Of a stretch of DNA of 64,000 nucleotides, positions 1-10,609 are shown piece by piece. This DNA comes from Atherinomorus stipes. Its lineage: Eukaryota > Chordata > Actinopteri > Atheriniformes > Atherinidae. How positions within the stretch are numbered: position 1 is the first letter of the stretch; every line of letters starts with the position of its first letter. The notes beneath the pieces are model-generated. The model worked only from the letters and a program-made list of their open reading frames with translations. It made no database searches and was not told the DNA's origin. The stretch is from assembly GCA_023101725.1 (NCBI GenBank), contig JALJCO010007894.1, positions 1 to 64,000 of the forward strand, in the 5' to 3' direction. Both the position numbers and the translations under genes were made by a program.

Positions 1-61
1 AGTAACCCTGACTAAACACCAAGGTAAACCGGAGCAAATGAAGATGGAGTCGTAGTAAAGT
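1..61 (-). repeat. Left (3') LTR fragment of the BEL/Pao element
   Basis: These bases are identical to 6437-6497 in direct orientation. They are also identical, as 1-68, to the inverse of 6493-6560. The window begins about 23 bases inside the LTR if the right LTR starts at 6414. Sequence from 69 to about 600 has no counterpart at the right end, so the LTR inner boundary cannot be set from this window. Confidence 0.65.
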
Positions 62-689
62 TGACTTTTTTACTGTCACGCCTCTTCATAAACATGCCGG
101 TGAAAACTGTAAATATACAATACAAACAGTCAGTGTCTGTGTTTCAATCTCCGTGAAACATTTTATGACATCAAATATACACTTTAGTAACAGCCACATT
201 AGTTACCAACTTGTTCTGGTCAGCTTGCAAACAATTGTGATTAACTTATTTTTCCAACACTTAAATCCTGCAATATACATATTTATATTCCTAAAATTCT
301 TCAAAAACATATTTATGAACTTACTGCATTGCCTTTATGATGAACTTTCTTAGCAGATGATAATGGCTTAGATTCAGAGCATGCTTAACATGTCTGCCTT
401 GCTTGATGATACAGGAAGAGAAGGAAAAAAGGAAGTGACCCTCACATATGGGATGTGAGGTCCTCTGATAAAACTGACTTCAAAATAAAAGTACCAGGCG
501 TTTCTACCTTTTAGCCCTTTTTTTAAACTAGATTATTGAAAACATGAATTTCATTTTCTAAAAGAAACATTACACAGAAAATGAAATGATGCCCTTGTGG
601 CAGCACACTCCCCGCCTGGCCTCAATGAGGTCACCATGAACTGAAAGTATCCATAACATCTGTCTTTTTATCAGTCTTTGGCCAGAAGG

Positions 690-1804
690 AGTACGAGTTC
701 TGTGACCCGGGTCTCAGGGTATCGTTTGAGGTGCCTTGGTCAGTTATTTTCACCTCAGCCTTCCGTACACGCTCCATCCCTGTCCTGGAAAGGTGTGGAT
801 ATGACTGCCATAGGCCAGCTGTTGCGCACAGTCTGCTTGTCTTTCAGAAGGACCAGGATCTCCAACTTGAAGGTTTCTGAGCGGATTTGTCCACTTTTGT
901 GTTCGCTGCAAGGAAGGTAAGTATTCCTGACTCCAACGAGGTCAGAACTGGTTCGCTAGGGCCTGAACCTGCCTCCACTGTTTAGTGTAAAGGTCCTTGT
1001 CTGAGATGTCCACAAGTGGTGGTGGAACTCCTGATTTCTGCGTTAGGAGCATTTCTGGTGGGAAAGAATGAACCGGTTGTTGTGGGTCTGAAGACACAGG
1101 TAGGAGTGGTCGTGCATTCATGACAGCTCTGACTTCTGCCATGAGTGTGCAAAGCACCTCATGGGTTAGATGAGTCTTTTTTTGCAGAAGCATTGAATTG
1201 AGGATCCTCCGTGGCGAGACCAATCATGCGCTCCTCCAGGAACCTCCCCATGTGTGACGATGTGTGGCGGGTTGAAGCTCCAGCTGCATCCTTTCTCACT
1301 GAGATAACCCTGCACCATTTTGTCCATCCTAAGCTCCTTACATGCTCCCACAAAAGTTTGTGCCACAGTCAGAATGAAGCTGTTTTGCAGGGCCTCTTAG
1401 GGCAAAGAATCTCCTGAGGGCATTTATGCAGGCAGATGAATCCATCGACTCGATCCCACTTCAATATGGACAGCTCTCGAGCTGAGACAACTGAAAAATG
1501 ATGGCCCAACGCTTGCTCTGTGCCTGTCCTCCCCGGGTGCGTCTGAAGTGTGAAGGAGACCAAGGACCAAACACATCCAAGTCCTACATACGTAAAAGGA
1601 GGGCAGGTTTGGAGACGGTACAGGTGGCAGGTTTGCCATGTGTTGTTCTTCAAACTTCCCACGAAGCTTTCGACAAGTTATGCATTTTGTGGAGGACTGA
1701 ATTTTATTAGCCTCTTCCCACCCAAAATCCACAGTCTGCCGCTCTTACTGCTCCCTCCGTCAGATGACGACCCTGGTGTTTTACCTGATCATGGTGATGT
1801 CGTA
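690..1804 (-). pseudogene. BEL/Pao integrase and C-terminal domain, frameshifted remnant
   Basis: Past the TGA that ends the polyprotein, recognisable integrase sequence continues in a different minus-strand frame, so the break at about 1800 is a small frameshift. Further pieces lie in separate frames. A Cys-x2-Cys zinc-binding stretch is near 1680. A core segment with the motif AVHIE is near 1470. The region around the second and third catalytic acids, near 1220-1290, is split between two frames. The segment ILNSMLLQ to the C-terminal DUF5641-like region runs from 1223 down to about 690. Integrase joins the DNA copy to the chromosome, so this copy could not integrate itself. I did not reconstruct the intact protein. 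Confidence 0.8.
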
Positions 1805-4800
1805 TCAGTAGTAAGAGACATGGCTGTCTTTAGGGAGGATGACAGGGTTCTTTTCTGCAGATGTAAGATGGGAATGTTTCAGTCTGCCTCCAACACAGAT
1901 GAGGTTGTCTTCCAAGATTGGGCTAAGCTTTTGCAAGGGACTGTTTTTGGGCACTACCTTGTCTGTTTGAAGAGCCGAAAGTTCTTTTGCAAAGGCTGAC
2001 CTCTGTGTCGCTTTCATAATAATGTCATTTGCTTGGGTCTTTTCCTCAATGGTGAGGGGCATTTCACATCTGTGCCATCCTTTGCACTTGTCATTTTGGT
2101 TTGAATGTTTGTGAGCCCTTGCCATGTGGATCAGGAATGCCAGTCCTCTTATGAGAGAGGAAAAGGTTGAAAAGCGCTGAAACCGATCACAAGTGAGTGA
2201 ATGTTCTTCCAGTTTGGTAGTAAAGGTTTGTACCTGTGGGCGGATCTCTTCTTTTTCAGGTTCAATGAGCTCAAACTTTTCCTTGTTTTGAGTCATTTCT
2301 ACAGATGGTTCATATAGGAATGAGGGACCAGTGAACCATGAGCTCTGCGGAAGTTGAGATGCTGATAAGGATCTTGACGCATAGTCTGCTGGGTTTTCAT
2401 CTGTCCGTACATAGTGCCACTGATCCGGTTTGGAAGACTGCCGGATGCGTCGAACCCTGTTGTGGACATATGTATAGAAACGCTTTGTCTCGTTACAAAT
2501 ATACCCGAGCACCACTTTACTGTCAGTAAAGAAGTTTATTGCATCCAGTTTCAAGTCCAGCTCTTCTTGAATCAGATCCTTCATCTCGACTGCAAGAACT
2601 GCAGCACAGAGCTCGAGCCTTGGGATTGTAGGCTCAGACTGTGGAGCGAGTTTGGCCTTGCCCATGATGAGTCCTACTTCAGTTTTTCCATCCCGTTGGA
2701 TGGTTCTCAGATAAGCTGCAACACTGATGGCTTTGGTGGAGGCGTCTGAGAACACACATACTTCTGTATGCACAGCTTCAGTTAGTGAAGTTGGTGTGTA
2801 TGTACGAGGCACATGAAGTTCTTTGAGGTCTTGGAGGGAATTTCTCCAGGTTTCCCATTTCTTCTGTTTGTCTGCTGGGAGGGGAGTGTCCCAGTCGCAA
2901 GGTTCAGCAATCCGAAGTTCTCTTAGGAGGATTCTTCCTTGGATTGTAACGGGTGCCAACAGACCAAGGGGATCAAAGATACTGTTGACAGTTGAGAGGA
3001 CTCCACGCTGAGTGAATGGCTTGATGGATGTCGACACAGAGTAGGTGAAAGTGTCTGATGTAATCTCCCAAAGCAGACCTAAGCTCCGCTGAGTGTGTGC
3101 TGTCTCACCACTCAGGTCTAGGTCTTTGATGTCTGGAACACAATCTTCTGGGGGAAAGGCTTTGGTGACCATGGGATAGTTTGACACCAGTTTGTGTAAG
3201 CGGATGTTCGATCTGGCAAGTGAGGTTTGTGTTCGTCGGACGAGATCGATTGCTTCTGCTTTAGTTGGCAATGACAACAAGCCATCGTCCACATAAAAAT
3301 GTCTCTCGACAAACTTCACCGTGTCAGCACCATATTCCTGAGCACCTGCTGCTATTGCTCTCCGCAGCCCATAGACAGCTACTGCAGGGGAGGGTGAATT
3401 GCCAAACACGTGAACTTTCATACGATACTCCACGACTGGCTTACTGGGGTCATTGTCCTGGTGCCATAAGAAGCGAAGGAAGTTGCGATGGTTTTCCTGC
3501 ACATGGAAGCAGTAAAACATCTGCTGGATGTCAGCCAGGATAGCAACTCTTTCTTTGCGGAAACGAAGGAGGACACCAAGAAGGGAGTTGTTGAGGTCTG
3601 GACCCGTTAGGAGTACGTCGTTGAGGGAGATTCCAGCGTGCTGGGCGCTGGAGTCAAACACTACCCTGATCTGATTGGGCTTTTGTGGGTGATAAACTCC
3701 AAACGACGGTAGATACCAGCACTCCTCTCCTTGTTTCAGTGGTGGTGCTTGCTCAGCATGACCATTGGCAAGAATCTTCCCCATGAATGCCACATATTCC
3801 TTCTGCATCTCAGGTCTTTTCATGAACTGTCGTTGCAGTGATGCGAACCGCTTGATCGCCTGCTCTCTATTGTTTGGCAAACGCTGGCGGGGTTCTTTAA
3901 ATGGTAGTGGGGCAACCCAGTTGTTTGTCTCGTCTCTGTGAACATTTGTTTCCATGATGCTCATGAACTGGATGTCTTCCACTGATGGAGCAGGTTTGTT
4001 GTCGTTGTCGGTTACATTGAACACGGTCTGTCCAAGCATCCTTTCTGGTGATTTACCAGGCCTGTTAAAAGTTGGCAGAGTTTCCTTGATGCACATAAAA
4101 CTTGTGCAGGGTTCACAGATGGAGGGTCGACCGCCGACCAACACATGAGTTTTGTATGCATTAACTTTTGGCTTATGCGAGTTACCTATGCACACTTCTC
4201 CGATCACTACCCAACCCAGGTCCAGGCGTTGGGCAAAGGGGGCGTCACGTGGTCCATTGACATGTTGCCTGACCTTATGTACTTGGAGTACGTCTCTTCC
4301 GAGAAGCAGAAGTATCTGCGCATCTGGGTCCAATTCTGGAAGGTCCTTGGCGATGTGGTGCAGATGTGGCTGGTGCAAGACAGCACTTGGTGTTGGGATC
4401 TCAGCCCTATTGTTTGGAATCTCAGGGCACTCAAGGAGAGGTGGAAGGGAGATGAGAACTTTACCATCAGTTGACTCAATCTGGAATCCCTTTGCTTCCC
4501 TGCCATGAGTTTCTATGATGCCAGAGCATGTTTTGAGATGGTACAAAACTGGCTTGCCCTGCACACCGAACAGCTCAAAGAACTCTGGTCTGGCCAAGGA
4601 ACGATTGCTCTGATCGTCCAGTACCACGTAAGCTTTGATGGCCTTATGTTTGAAACCCTTAGGGTAGATTTCTGCAAGGCAGATCTTTGAGCATGAACGT
4701 CCCCACTGACCTGGACCACAAACACCTGTACAACTAGTTCTAACATCGTTTGGATTAGAAGTATCTTCTCCCTCCCCGCCGTCCTCTGGTGGTGGTGGAG

Positions 4801-6376
4801 CCTTAATGAGCTGAGGTGTTGGTCCAGGGTGCATAGCAGCCTCGTGGTGGGTGCTATCACATTCTGAGCATTTCACAGGTGACTTGCAGTGTTTGGCAAG
4901 ATGAGTAGTTGAAGAACAACACCTAAAGCATATCCCTTTCTCTTTCAGGAAGAGTTTTCTTTCATCGATGGACTTGTTTCTGAAGATCCTACATTTAGTT
5001 AGAGGATGAGGCTTTTTGTGCAGTGGGCAGTTCTTGGTAGGGTCATTATCAGCTGTAGACACATCTGTCTTATGTGCTGTGATGGGCTTGTTGGAGTTAA
5101 AGTTCCTTATGTTGGGTTTTTCTGGTTTACTTAGGTTTGCGTTGCAACTTTGGTTCATAAAACTGGGATCGTTTCGCTTCTTAGCCTCATAACACACAAA
5201 GTCACAAAAGTAGTGAAAGGGAGGGAAGCGACCGTTGTGGTCTTCTTTGTACTGCGACCCAGATGACATCCACTTCTCTTGGAGCCCATATGGAAGCTTG
5301 TCCACAATAGGTCCAATTCCACGGGAGGTATCTAAATATGCCAGGCCTGTAAGATACCCATCCTCCTTGGCACCTTGTATCTCCATTAGTAAGTCTCCCA
5401 ACTCGCGTAGTTTGACAAAATCCTTGGCTGAAATCCTGGCGAAACTGTCCAACCTCTGAAACAGTGACTGTTCAATTATTTCAGGGGCAGCATAACTGTC
5501 AAATAGTCTATCCCATGCTTTTCTCAGAGCCATGTCTGGGTTGCTGACATACACTGAACGTATGCGTCTAACCTGACTGCTGGACTCTTTTCCAAGCCAT
5601 TTGGTCAAGAGATCCAACTCTTGAGTAGCTGAGAGGTGAATGTCAGCCACTGCACTGGTGAATGAGGACTGCCATGCCCGGAAATTCTCTGGCTTGTCAT
5701 CAAACTGGTATAGTCCTGATGTAACAAGATCCCGTCTTGCTAAATATTGAGCCAAGGAGTCTGGGGGAGGTGGTCTGCTAACTGGAGACATGCTGTGAGG
5801 ATTGTAGGTCTGAGCATGAACATTCAAAGAGGGGGTCTCCCTTTTGACCTTACAGTTCAACTGAACGTCTTCGGGTAAGTGCACTGCATTCAACTGTGTT
5901 CCACTCTTTGGCGGTTTAAACTCATTGTTTATAGGTTGCTTTTCACCAATATTCTCAAGTGGATGCCATGTTCTAAAGCTGTCATGTGATTCTGCAGGCA
6001 TTGGAGATTGTACAGGAGAGATAGGTTCTTGTAAGGACAGAGGCTGATTTTGTAGCTCAATTTGGGACTGGACATATTCAGAAGTGCGTTGTATTTTAAT
6101 CTTTTCTGACTCAGATTTCCTACTTCCCATAACTGCATGCATTTCTTCAGCATCTTCAAATACTTGTGCCTTTGCAACGGCTGCATCTGCTTCTTTTTGC
6201 AGTGTCAAAACTTCCAACTCTGTAGCTATTCTTGCAGTTTCCAATTTCAATTTAGCCTCCTGGCTGGCATATAAAGCTCTCACCTTGGCAGCTTCCGCTT
6301 CAGCTCTGGCCTGGGCCGCCCTTCCTGACGTTTTACTGCTCCCAGAACTGCTTACGGACTTTCTGCTCGATGCCAT
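1805..6376 (-). CDS. BEL/Pao Gag-protease-RT-RNase H polyprotein (1523 aa)
   Basis: This retrotransposon polyprotein makes the particle shell, processes itself and copies the element RNA. Residues about 20-75 are alanine/glutamate-rich and likely a coiled coil. Residues about 205-410 match the Gag region of BEL/Pao elements (DUF1759 type). Cys/His zinc knuckles follow at about 450-520. The protease has DDQS near residue 587, as in DUF1758 retropepsins, instead of the usual DTG/DSG. Reverse transcriptase spans about 880-1080 with the catalytic YVDD near 1029. A Pao-type region and RNase H follow, and the RNase H acidic positions are all visible: FSDAS near 1207, RLELCAA near 1252, FTDS near 1285 and ENPADYASR near 1330. 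The frame ends at a TGA just after the start of the integrase N-terminal region. The start is the only ATG close to the LTR, 37 bp from its edge. The intact frame over 4.5 kb suggests a fairly recent copy. Confidence 0.9.
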   Translation of the reverse strand: MASSRKSVSSSGSSKTSGRAAQARAEAEAAKVRALYASQEAKLKLETARIATELEVLTLQKEADAAVAKAQVFEDAEEMHAVMGSRKSESEKIKIQRTSEYVQSQIELQNQPLSLQEPISPVQSPMPAESHDSFRTWHPLENIGEKQPINNEFKPPKSGTQLNAVHLPEDVQLNCKVKRETPSLNVHAQTYNPHSMSPVSRPPPPDSLAQYLARRDLVTSGLYQFDDKPENFRAWQSSFTSAVADIHLSATQELDLLTKWLGKESSSQVRRIRSVYVSNPDMALRKAWDRLFDSYAAPEIIEQSLFQRLDSFARISAKDFVKLRELGDLLMEIQGAKEDGYLTGLAYLDTSRGIGPIVDKLPYGLQEKWMSSGSQYKEDHNGRFPPFHYFCDFVCYEAKKRNDPSFMNQSCNANLSKPEKPNIRNFNSNKPITAHKTDVSTADNDPTKNCPLHKKPHPLTKCRIFRNKSIDERKLFLKEKGICFRCCSSTTHLAKHCKSPVKCSECDSTHHEAAMHPGPTPQLIKAPPPPEDGGEGEDTSNPNDVRTSCTGVCGPGQWGRSCSKICLAEIYPKGFKHKAIKAYVVLDDQSNRSLARPEFFELFGVQGKPVLYHLKTCSGIIETHGREAKGFQIESTDGKVLISLPPLLECPEIPNNRAEIPTPSAVLHQPHLHHIAKDLPELDPDAQILLLLGRDVLQVHKVRQHVNGPRDAPFAQRLDLGWVVIGEVCIGNSHKPKVNAYKTHVLVGGRPSICEPCTSFMCIKETLPTFNRPGKSPERMLGQTVFNVTDNDNKPAPSVEDIQFMSIMETNVHRDETNNWVAPLPFKEPRQRLPNNREQAIKRFASLQRQFMKRPEMQKEYVAFMGKILANGHAEQAPPLKQGEECWYLPSFGVYHPQKPNQIRVVFDSSAQHAGISLNDVLLTGPDLNNSLLGVLLRFRKERVAILADIQQMFYCFHVQENHRNFLRFLWHQDNDPSKPVVEYRMKVHVFGNSPSPAVAVYGLRRAIAAGAQEYGADTVKFVERHFYVDDGLLSLPTKAEAIDLVRRTQTSLARSNIRLHKLVSNYPMVTKAFPPEDCVPDIKDLDLSGETAHTQRSLGLLWEITSDTFTYSVSTSIKPFTQRGVLSTVNSIFDPLGLLAPVTIQGRILLRELRIAEPCDWDTPLPADKQKKWETWRNSLQDLKELHVPRTYTPTSLTEAVHTEVCVFSDASTKAISVAAYLRTIQRDGKTEVGLIMGKAKLAPQSEPTIPRLELCAAVLAVEMKDLIQEELDLKLDAINFFTDSKVVLGYICNETKRFYTYVHNRVRRIRQSSKPDQWHYVRTDENPADYASRSLSASQLPQSSWFTGPSFLYEPSVEMTQNKEKFELIEPEKEEIRPQVQTFTTKLEEHSLTCDRFQRFSTFSSLIRGLAFLIHMARAHKHSNQNDKCKGWHRCEMPLTIEEKTQANDIIMKATQRSAFAKELSALQTDKVVPKNSPLQKLSPILEDNLICVGGRLKHSHLTSAEKNPVILPKDSHVSYY

Positions 6377-6411
6377 CTTGTCTCCTTTAAAGTATCAGAT
6401 GCTGCCTTTTC

Positions 6412-6584
6412 ACTGTAGTGCTCTTGTGCAGAGTGTAGTAACCCTGACTAAACACCAAGGTAAACCGGAGCAAATGAAGATGGAGTCGTAGTAAAGTCAA
6501 CTTTACTACGACTCCATCTTCATTTGCTCCGGTTTACCTTGGTGTTTAGTCAGGGTTACTACACCTGCACAAGAGCACTACAGT
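6412..6584. repeat. Near-perfect ~170-bp palindrome at the 5' LTR of the BEL/Pao element
   Basis: Bases 6412-6497 are repeated in inverted order as 6500-6584. The centre is the dinucleotide CA at 6498-6499 and the only arm difference is one extra A near 6432. The left arm begins TGTAGTGCTC at 6414 and the right arm ends GAGCACTACA at 6582. The unit therefore opens with TGT and closes with ACA, the usual BEL LTR ends. The left LTR in this window does not show this inverted half. Confidence 0.9.
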
Positions 6585-7656
6585 CGTGGTGTCGTGAACT
6601 CGCACAAACATGCAAATAGGAAGTGCAATGTTCTTATGTTTAAGGTATAAAAATATACTAAATAGTGTCATTTCGAGTAAATTATGGACGCTCCCCCTCA
6701 GGACACTTAGTTTACATTGGATGAGCAGTATGGAAGAATATTGACAAGTTCTTGTGAACTTTAATGGACCTTTTGTTTCAAGCTCCAGTGAACTTCATTA
6801 TATGAAAGTTGTGGGGAAAACTAAAACATCCCTGGATCTCCGGCTGCATTTGAGATATTAAAAAAGTGCTCCAGAGTCTTGCTCGGCATGAGGGCGAGTA
6901 GAAAATGAGCACACATCATTCTTGTACTATTCCTTTAACCCTGGTTTTCAAATGTGCACGACCTAAAGCTCTTTTTGCTGCAAATACTTCCTGCCCCTCG
7001 CTGCATCCACCATTTTTATTGAGAATTCGAGTGAATCTGGTGTTGTCTCTAGTCTACGTTTGTTTATTTATTTATTTATTTTTTTAAACTCCAAATTGTT
7101 ATGGTTTTATAAATCACTTGAACAAGTGATTAAAAAAAGTGTTTTTATTATGGTTACAGTTTTATTAATAATTTGTTCAAAAGCTTTGGCAATATCCAGT
7201 TTTAGGGAGGAACCAGCTCAGGTTTGTACTCAAGTCTATGAACTGGACGATTACCATTGATGGTAATCAGAACTTCTGACCACCTTTCTGCTGTAAATCC
7301 ATATCTGCCCCTCCAACTTAACAGCTGAATTCCTACACAGGCACCGTAGAGTGTGTAGCTTTGAAATCAAGTCCATAACATTAATGTCACCAGATGCTTG
7401 TTGGTATGAAGCTGCTCTGATGCCAGAAAAACTCCTCATATGCTGCAAAAACTGGTGCACATAGATGATGATTAACAGTGAATGAATATGAAAAAATACA
7501 CATGAAATAAATATTTAGTTTCACTCAACAGTTTCTATACATGTCAATAAAGATGATTGTTAAAAGAAAAATATACCCTTCTCTACTGAGGGGATTGGGC
7601 CAAAGTAATCAGACAACAACCAAATAATCCCAGACTGGGAATTATGCAACTCTCAA
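6585..7656. other. Intergenic stretch, no gene seen
   Basis: AT-rich sequence flanking the BEL element. A short (TTTA)n run lies at about 7062-7085. Open frames up to 69 codons are not recognisable and have no coding character. No terminal repeats were found. Confidence 0.5.
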
Positions 7657-8058
7657 TTAAAGGGGAAGTTCATTTTTCTTTCAACTAGGACCTATTTTCT
7701 AGCATGAAATACATTCATTTCCTCACCCAGACAGTTTTAGTGCAACTTGAATTCCTTTAGGAGATATTTAGATCCACTCCAGATCAGCGTATGTCCAATA
7801 TAATACAAGTGATGCGGGCAACCGCATGCAGCCTCTAAATAAGCCATTATCTGCCACAAACTCCTTCATTTCACCAATGTTTTCTAACCAAACATTAGTC
7901 GGACCCTCCTGTGAGCTCAAAGCGGCTTTGAGTTGCTTATTTGCAGTGATTTGTCCTTATTAACAGACATTTACTTGCTATGGTGTCACATAACAGTGAC
8001 GTCATCAAAGCCGCCGCATTAAAAATGCACCCAAAAAACTGATTAAAGTCCCTTTTAA
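7657..8058. mobile_element. TTAA-flanked MITE (piggyBac-like)
   Basis: The block is flanked by TTAA at 7657-7660 and 8055-8058. Its left end reads AGGGGAAGTTCATTTTT. The inverse of its right end reads AAGGGACTTTAATCAGTTT, an imperfect terminal inverted repeat. TTAA target duplication is the signature of piggyBac transposons. The element is about 400 bp and has no coding frame, so it is non-autonomous. Ends of the AAAGGGGAACTTC type are common in fish. Confidence 0.5.
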
Positions 8059-8690
8059 AGGTGACACATTGAGATTTAATTTATTCAACTCAAATTTAGC
8101 AAGTAAATATTACTTTTATTATTTTTCATGGGTGTAAAGTAAAATAATTTAATAGCAAACGTTCAACTCAAATTTAATAAGTTTGATAAGCTTATTTGCA
8201 TATTTTCCCATCATGCATTGCAGTACTGTCTGTCCTTTCTGTACCGCGAGTGAAATGTCTATGTAATCTCCCGTCTCCTCGACGATCCATGTGTAGACCG
8301 TGGCACTGCTAACTGTTCTGACTATAAGCATGTCTTTTCCAAATGCCCAAAGAAAAGATTAGCAAGGTAATGTCTAATGACAACTTCTAATCAACTAAAT
8401 TTTTATAATAATAGCGAGTCTGTCGCAAAACTACAACCTCCACTGGTAATTAATATGTTTAAATTGAGTAAAATAAACACAAATTCTTGAAATTCAACCC
8501 ACTAAACCACATGGTTTTGTGTTTAAGTAACATAAATAATTTACATTCATTAAATGTGATTATTTCCATTTAAAGCAATTGAATAAAAATGTGTTGGTTC
8601 ACCTTACATATATTTATTGGATGGAAAAACTGCCCTAAATTTAATTGAGTTGACCCGATGAATCATTTCTTTGAGTGTGTCTGTAAATAA
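8059..8690. repeat. AT-rich inverted-repeat element, possible MITE
   Basis: CAACTCAAATTTA occurs near 8086 and again near 8165. An inverse form, TAAATTTAATTGAGTTGA, lies near 8638. This suggests a degenerate foldback element. No target duplication was identified. Confidence 0.35.
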
Positions 8691-9846
8691 CACTAGGGAC
8701 ACATTGCATGCGGAAGCACTCCAAAGCGCAGCGCACAGATTTTCTCGTCAACACCGCTCCTCTTTCTGTCCACATTCTGTCCAGATCTATTTAAAAGATA
8801 TTGGGTTTTTAAGCTTATCTGTGTGTTTTTACTTTGAAAATTAGTTTATTTTTATAGATTTGTCTCGTGTTCCTGCTTATTTTCCTGCCTGGCTTGACAA
8901 ATTCGGCCGCGTCTCGCACAGAAAATAGAACAGGAGCCATAATGATCGCTCCACAGCGCGCCACGGCGCCAGGCAGCGACTGATGTGGTCAACACCGTCT
9001 GTTAACAAGGGCACCGAAATGAAACTGCACCACAAAAAGCCGCGTCGAGGTCAAATCTAAAAATAATAAAACTGTCTTATTCCTACTCTCTCTCGTCCAT
9101 TCCCTTTAGCTGTGTTAGCCGTAGGCTGCACATCACGGAGCACCGTACGCAACGTCGCTTCCGTCTTTGGAGGTGTTTAAGCAGTTTTTGATAGTCTTTA
9201 AACGATTTCTTTATTTTTTAATATAATGCCAGTTGCTCTTTAACGTGTGCATGTCACGTACGCGTGCACCCGTTTTGGAACTTTTTAAACGTCATACAAA
9301 CTGTCCGTCTCCATCTGTGCAGAACCCGAATAAATAATGCTGCGATCCACAAAGTCTACACAAAATATCACTTTAACATTTGATCCTAAATGTTTGTTTT
9401 ACAGTGAGCATGCGGCACAGCAGAGCACCAAAAATAGCGATGCAGACTGCAGATGAGTGAGGTACGGGGCTGTGCTCTCTCCATGGTAACTGTCTGGACC
9501 AGACTGTTTAATGCCTCCTCGGTCTCCATCAATCTCACCGTTTCTGTCCTGCTCTCTGCCCTCCAGCCTGCATTCCTGCTTTGAGGGCAGTAAAGTTATA
9601 AATGCATCTGTGAGCTGTGACAGAGCAGGGCATGCTTCCAACCTGCTTCTCTCACTCTTTCTTTCCCTTCATCCTGAACACGCCTTTCTTTTTTTTTTTT
9701 TTACGTCTATCAATAATTCCTCCATCTCCCTCTTCAGCTCCCTCTTGTTTCTCGCGTCTCTGGCTCTACCAAGATAATTAAGCATGCCAGAGATGTGCTG
9801 ACTTGGCACAATTGACAGCCATAGTGAAAGAGAGAAAGAAGCTAGT

Positions 9847-9885
<39 letters not shown>

Positions 9886-10368
9886 GTGGAAAGAGACCTT
9901 CAGGCTGCGTCTCCTTTCTGCAGTCCAGACTGTGCATCACTGCGACTGCTTTGTGTATGTGTTGTGTTCTGGGCAGGAAGTGAGTGTACTCGTGTGCGCC
10001 TCGGGGAGATCCAGTCATGCCTGATGACAGCGAACTTGCACTGTTTTAATTCTTCCAAGCTGCAAACCACAGTTCATGTGAATTTTTATTGAAATTTATA
10101 GGCCTATATGACAAACGGGAAGAGACATGTAACTCATTATCTTTTGACACAATTATTCTAGATGAAAATACATAAAATAAAATATGCATAGGGGGCATCA
10201 AATAGAACTGAGCTGGTGGACTACACTGTAAATTCTAACAAGTTCAGTTTACTTGAAAATATTGAAAAAAAACTATTACCTTGGGAAAGGAAAGTAAACG
10301 TGGAGATTATGGTGAAATTACTATGTTTGTAGTGAGCTTTTTTTTAAAGCTGTGACCACCTATCTCAG
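8691..10368. other. Non-coding; CpG-containing patch and (GA)n microsatellite
   Basis: Around 8700-9250 CpG is locally frequent (GCGCGCCACGGCGCC near 8957), but no convincing exon or splice signals were seen. A pyrimidine-rich stretch runs at about 9640-9720. A (GA)n tract lies at 9850-9877. Confidence 0.45.
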
Positions 10369-10609
10369 TATGGTTCGACTGATACAGATTTTTTAGGGCC
10401 AATACAGATATTTTCTCATCAGCCAATGGCCAATACAACCTGCAGATATTTGGGGCCAAAAAAGCATTTCACCCCAAAATCAATATAATGAAGGACACTA
10501 TGAAAACTAATTTTGAAGTCTTTTTTTTTAAGTATTTCAATAAATATGTAAAAGAGAGACAGTGCATTTGTAAACAAATATTATATACAAATATATATAT
10601 ATACATATA
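10369..10609 (+). mobile_element. MITE family A (CCGATA-rich, hAT-like), copy 1, 5' part
   Basis: The family A signature is present: TCGACTGATACAG, then TTTTTTAGGGCCAATACAG, TTTTCTCATCAGCC, and later CATTTCACCCCAAAAT and ATGAAGGACACTATG. Other copies carry TCGACCGATA next to TAGGG-type ends, as in non-autonomous hAT elements. The copy is cut by the Tc1 element starting at about 10610. Confidence 0.65.

Larger units (their letters stand above)
1..6584 (-). mobile_element. BEL/Pao LTR retrotransposon, nearly full length, left end cut by the window
   Basis: The minus strand carries, in order, a short leader, a single Gag-Pol frame (6376 to 1805), and an integrase plus C-terminal region broken into several frames (about 1804 to 690). 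The domain order Gag (DUF1759-like), zinc knuckles, aspartic protease, reverse transcriptase, RNase H, integrase is that of BEL/Pao elements, and fish genomes are known to contain them. The right LTR seems to begin with TGT at 6414, just upstream of the leader. Bases 1-61 are identical to 6437-6497, so the window opens inside the left LTR. The left LTR probably extends right of base 61, but I cannot fix its inner edge. The element is dead for integration because the integrase is frameshifted. Confidence 0.9.

Noticed and set aside
1..600. Defining the left LTR as 1 to about 128 on the basis of an ACA ending and weak similarity to the right arm
   Set aside because: The similarity after base 68 is patchy and could be chance, and an ACA triplet alone does not fix an LTR edge.
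1550..1999. 149-codon plus-strand frame, and several others under the BEL element
   Set aside because: They are antisense shadows of the retrotransposon coding strand.
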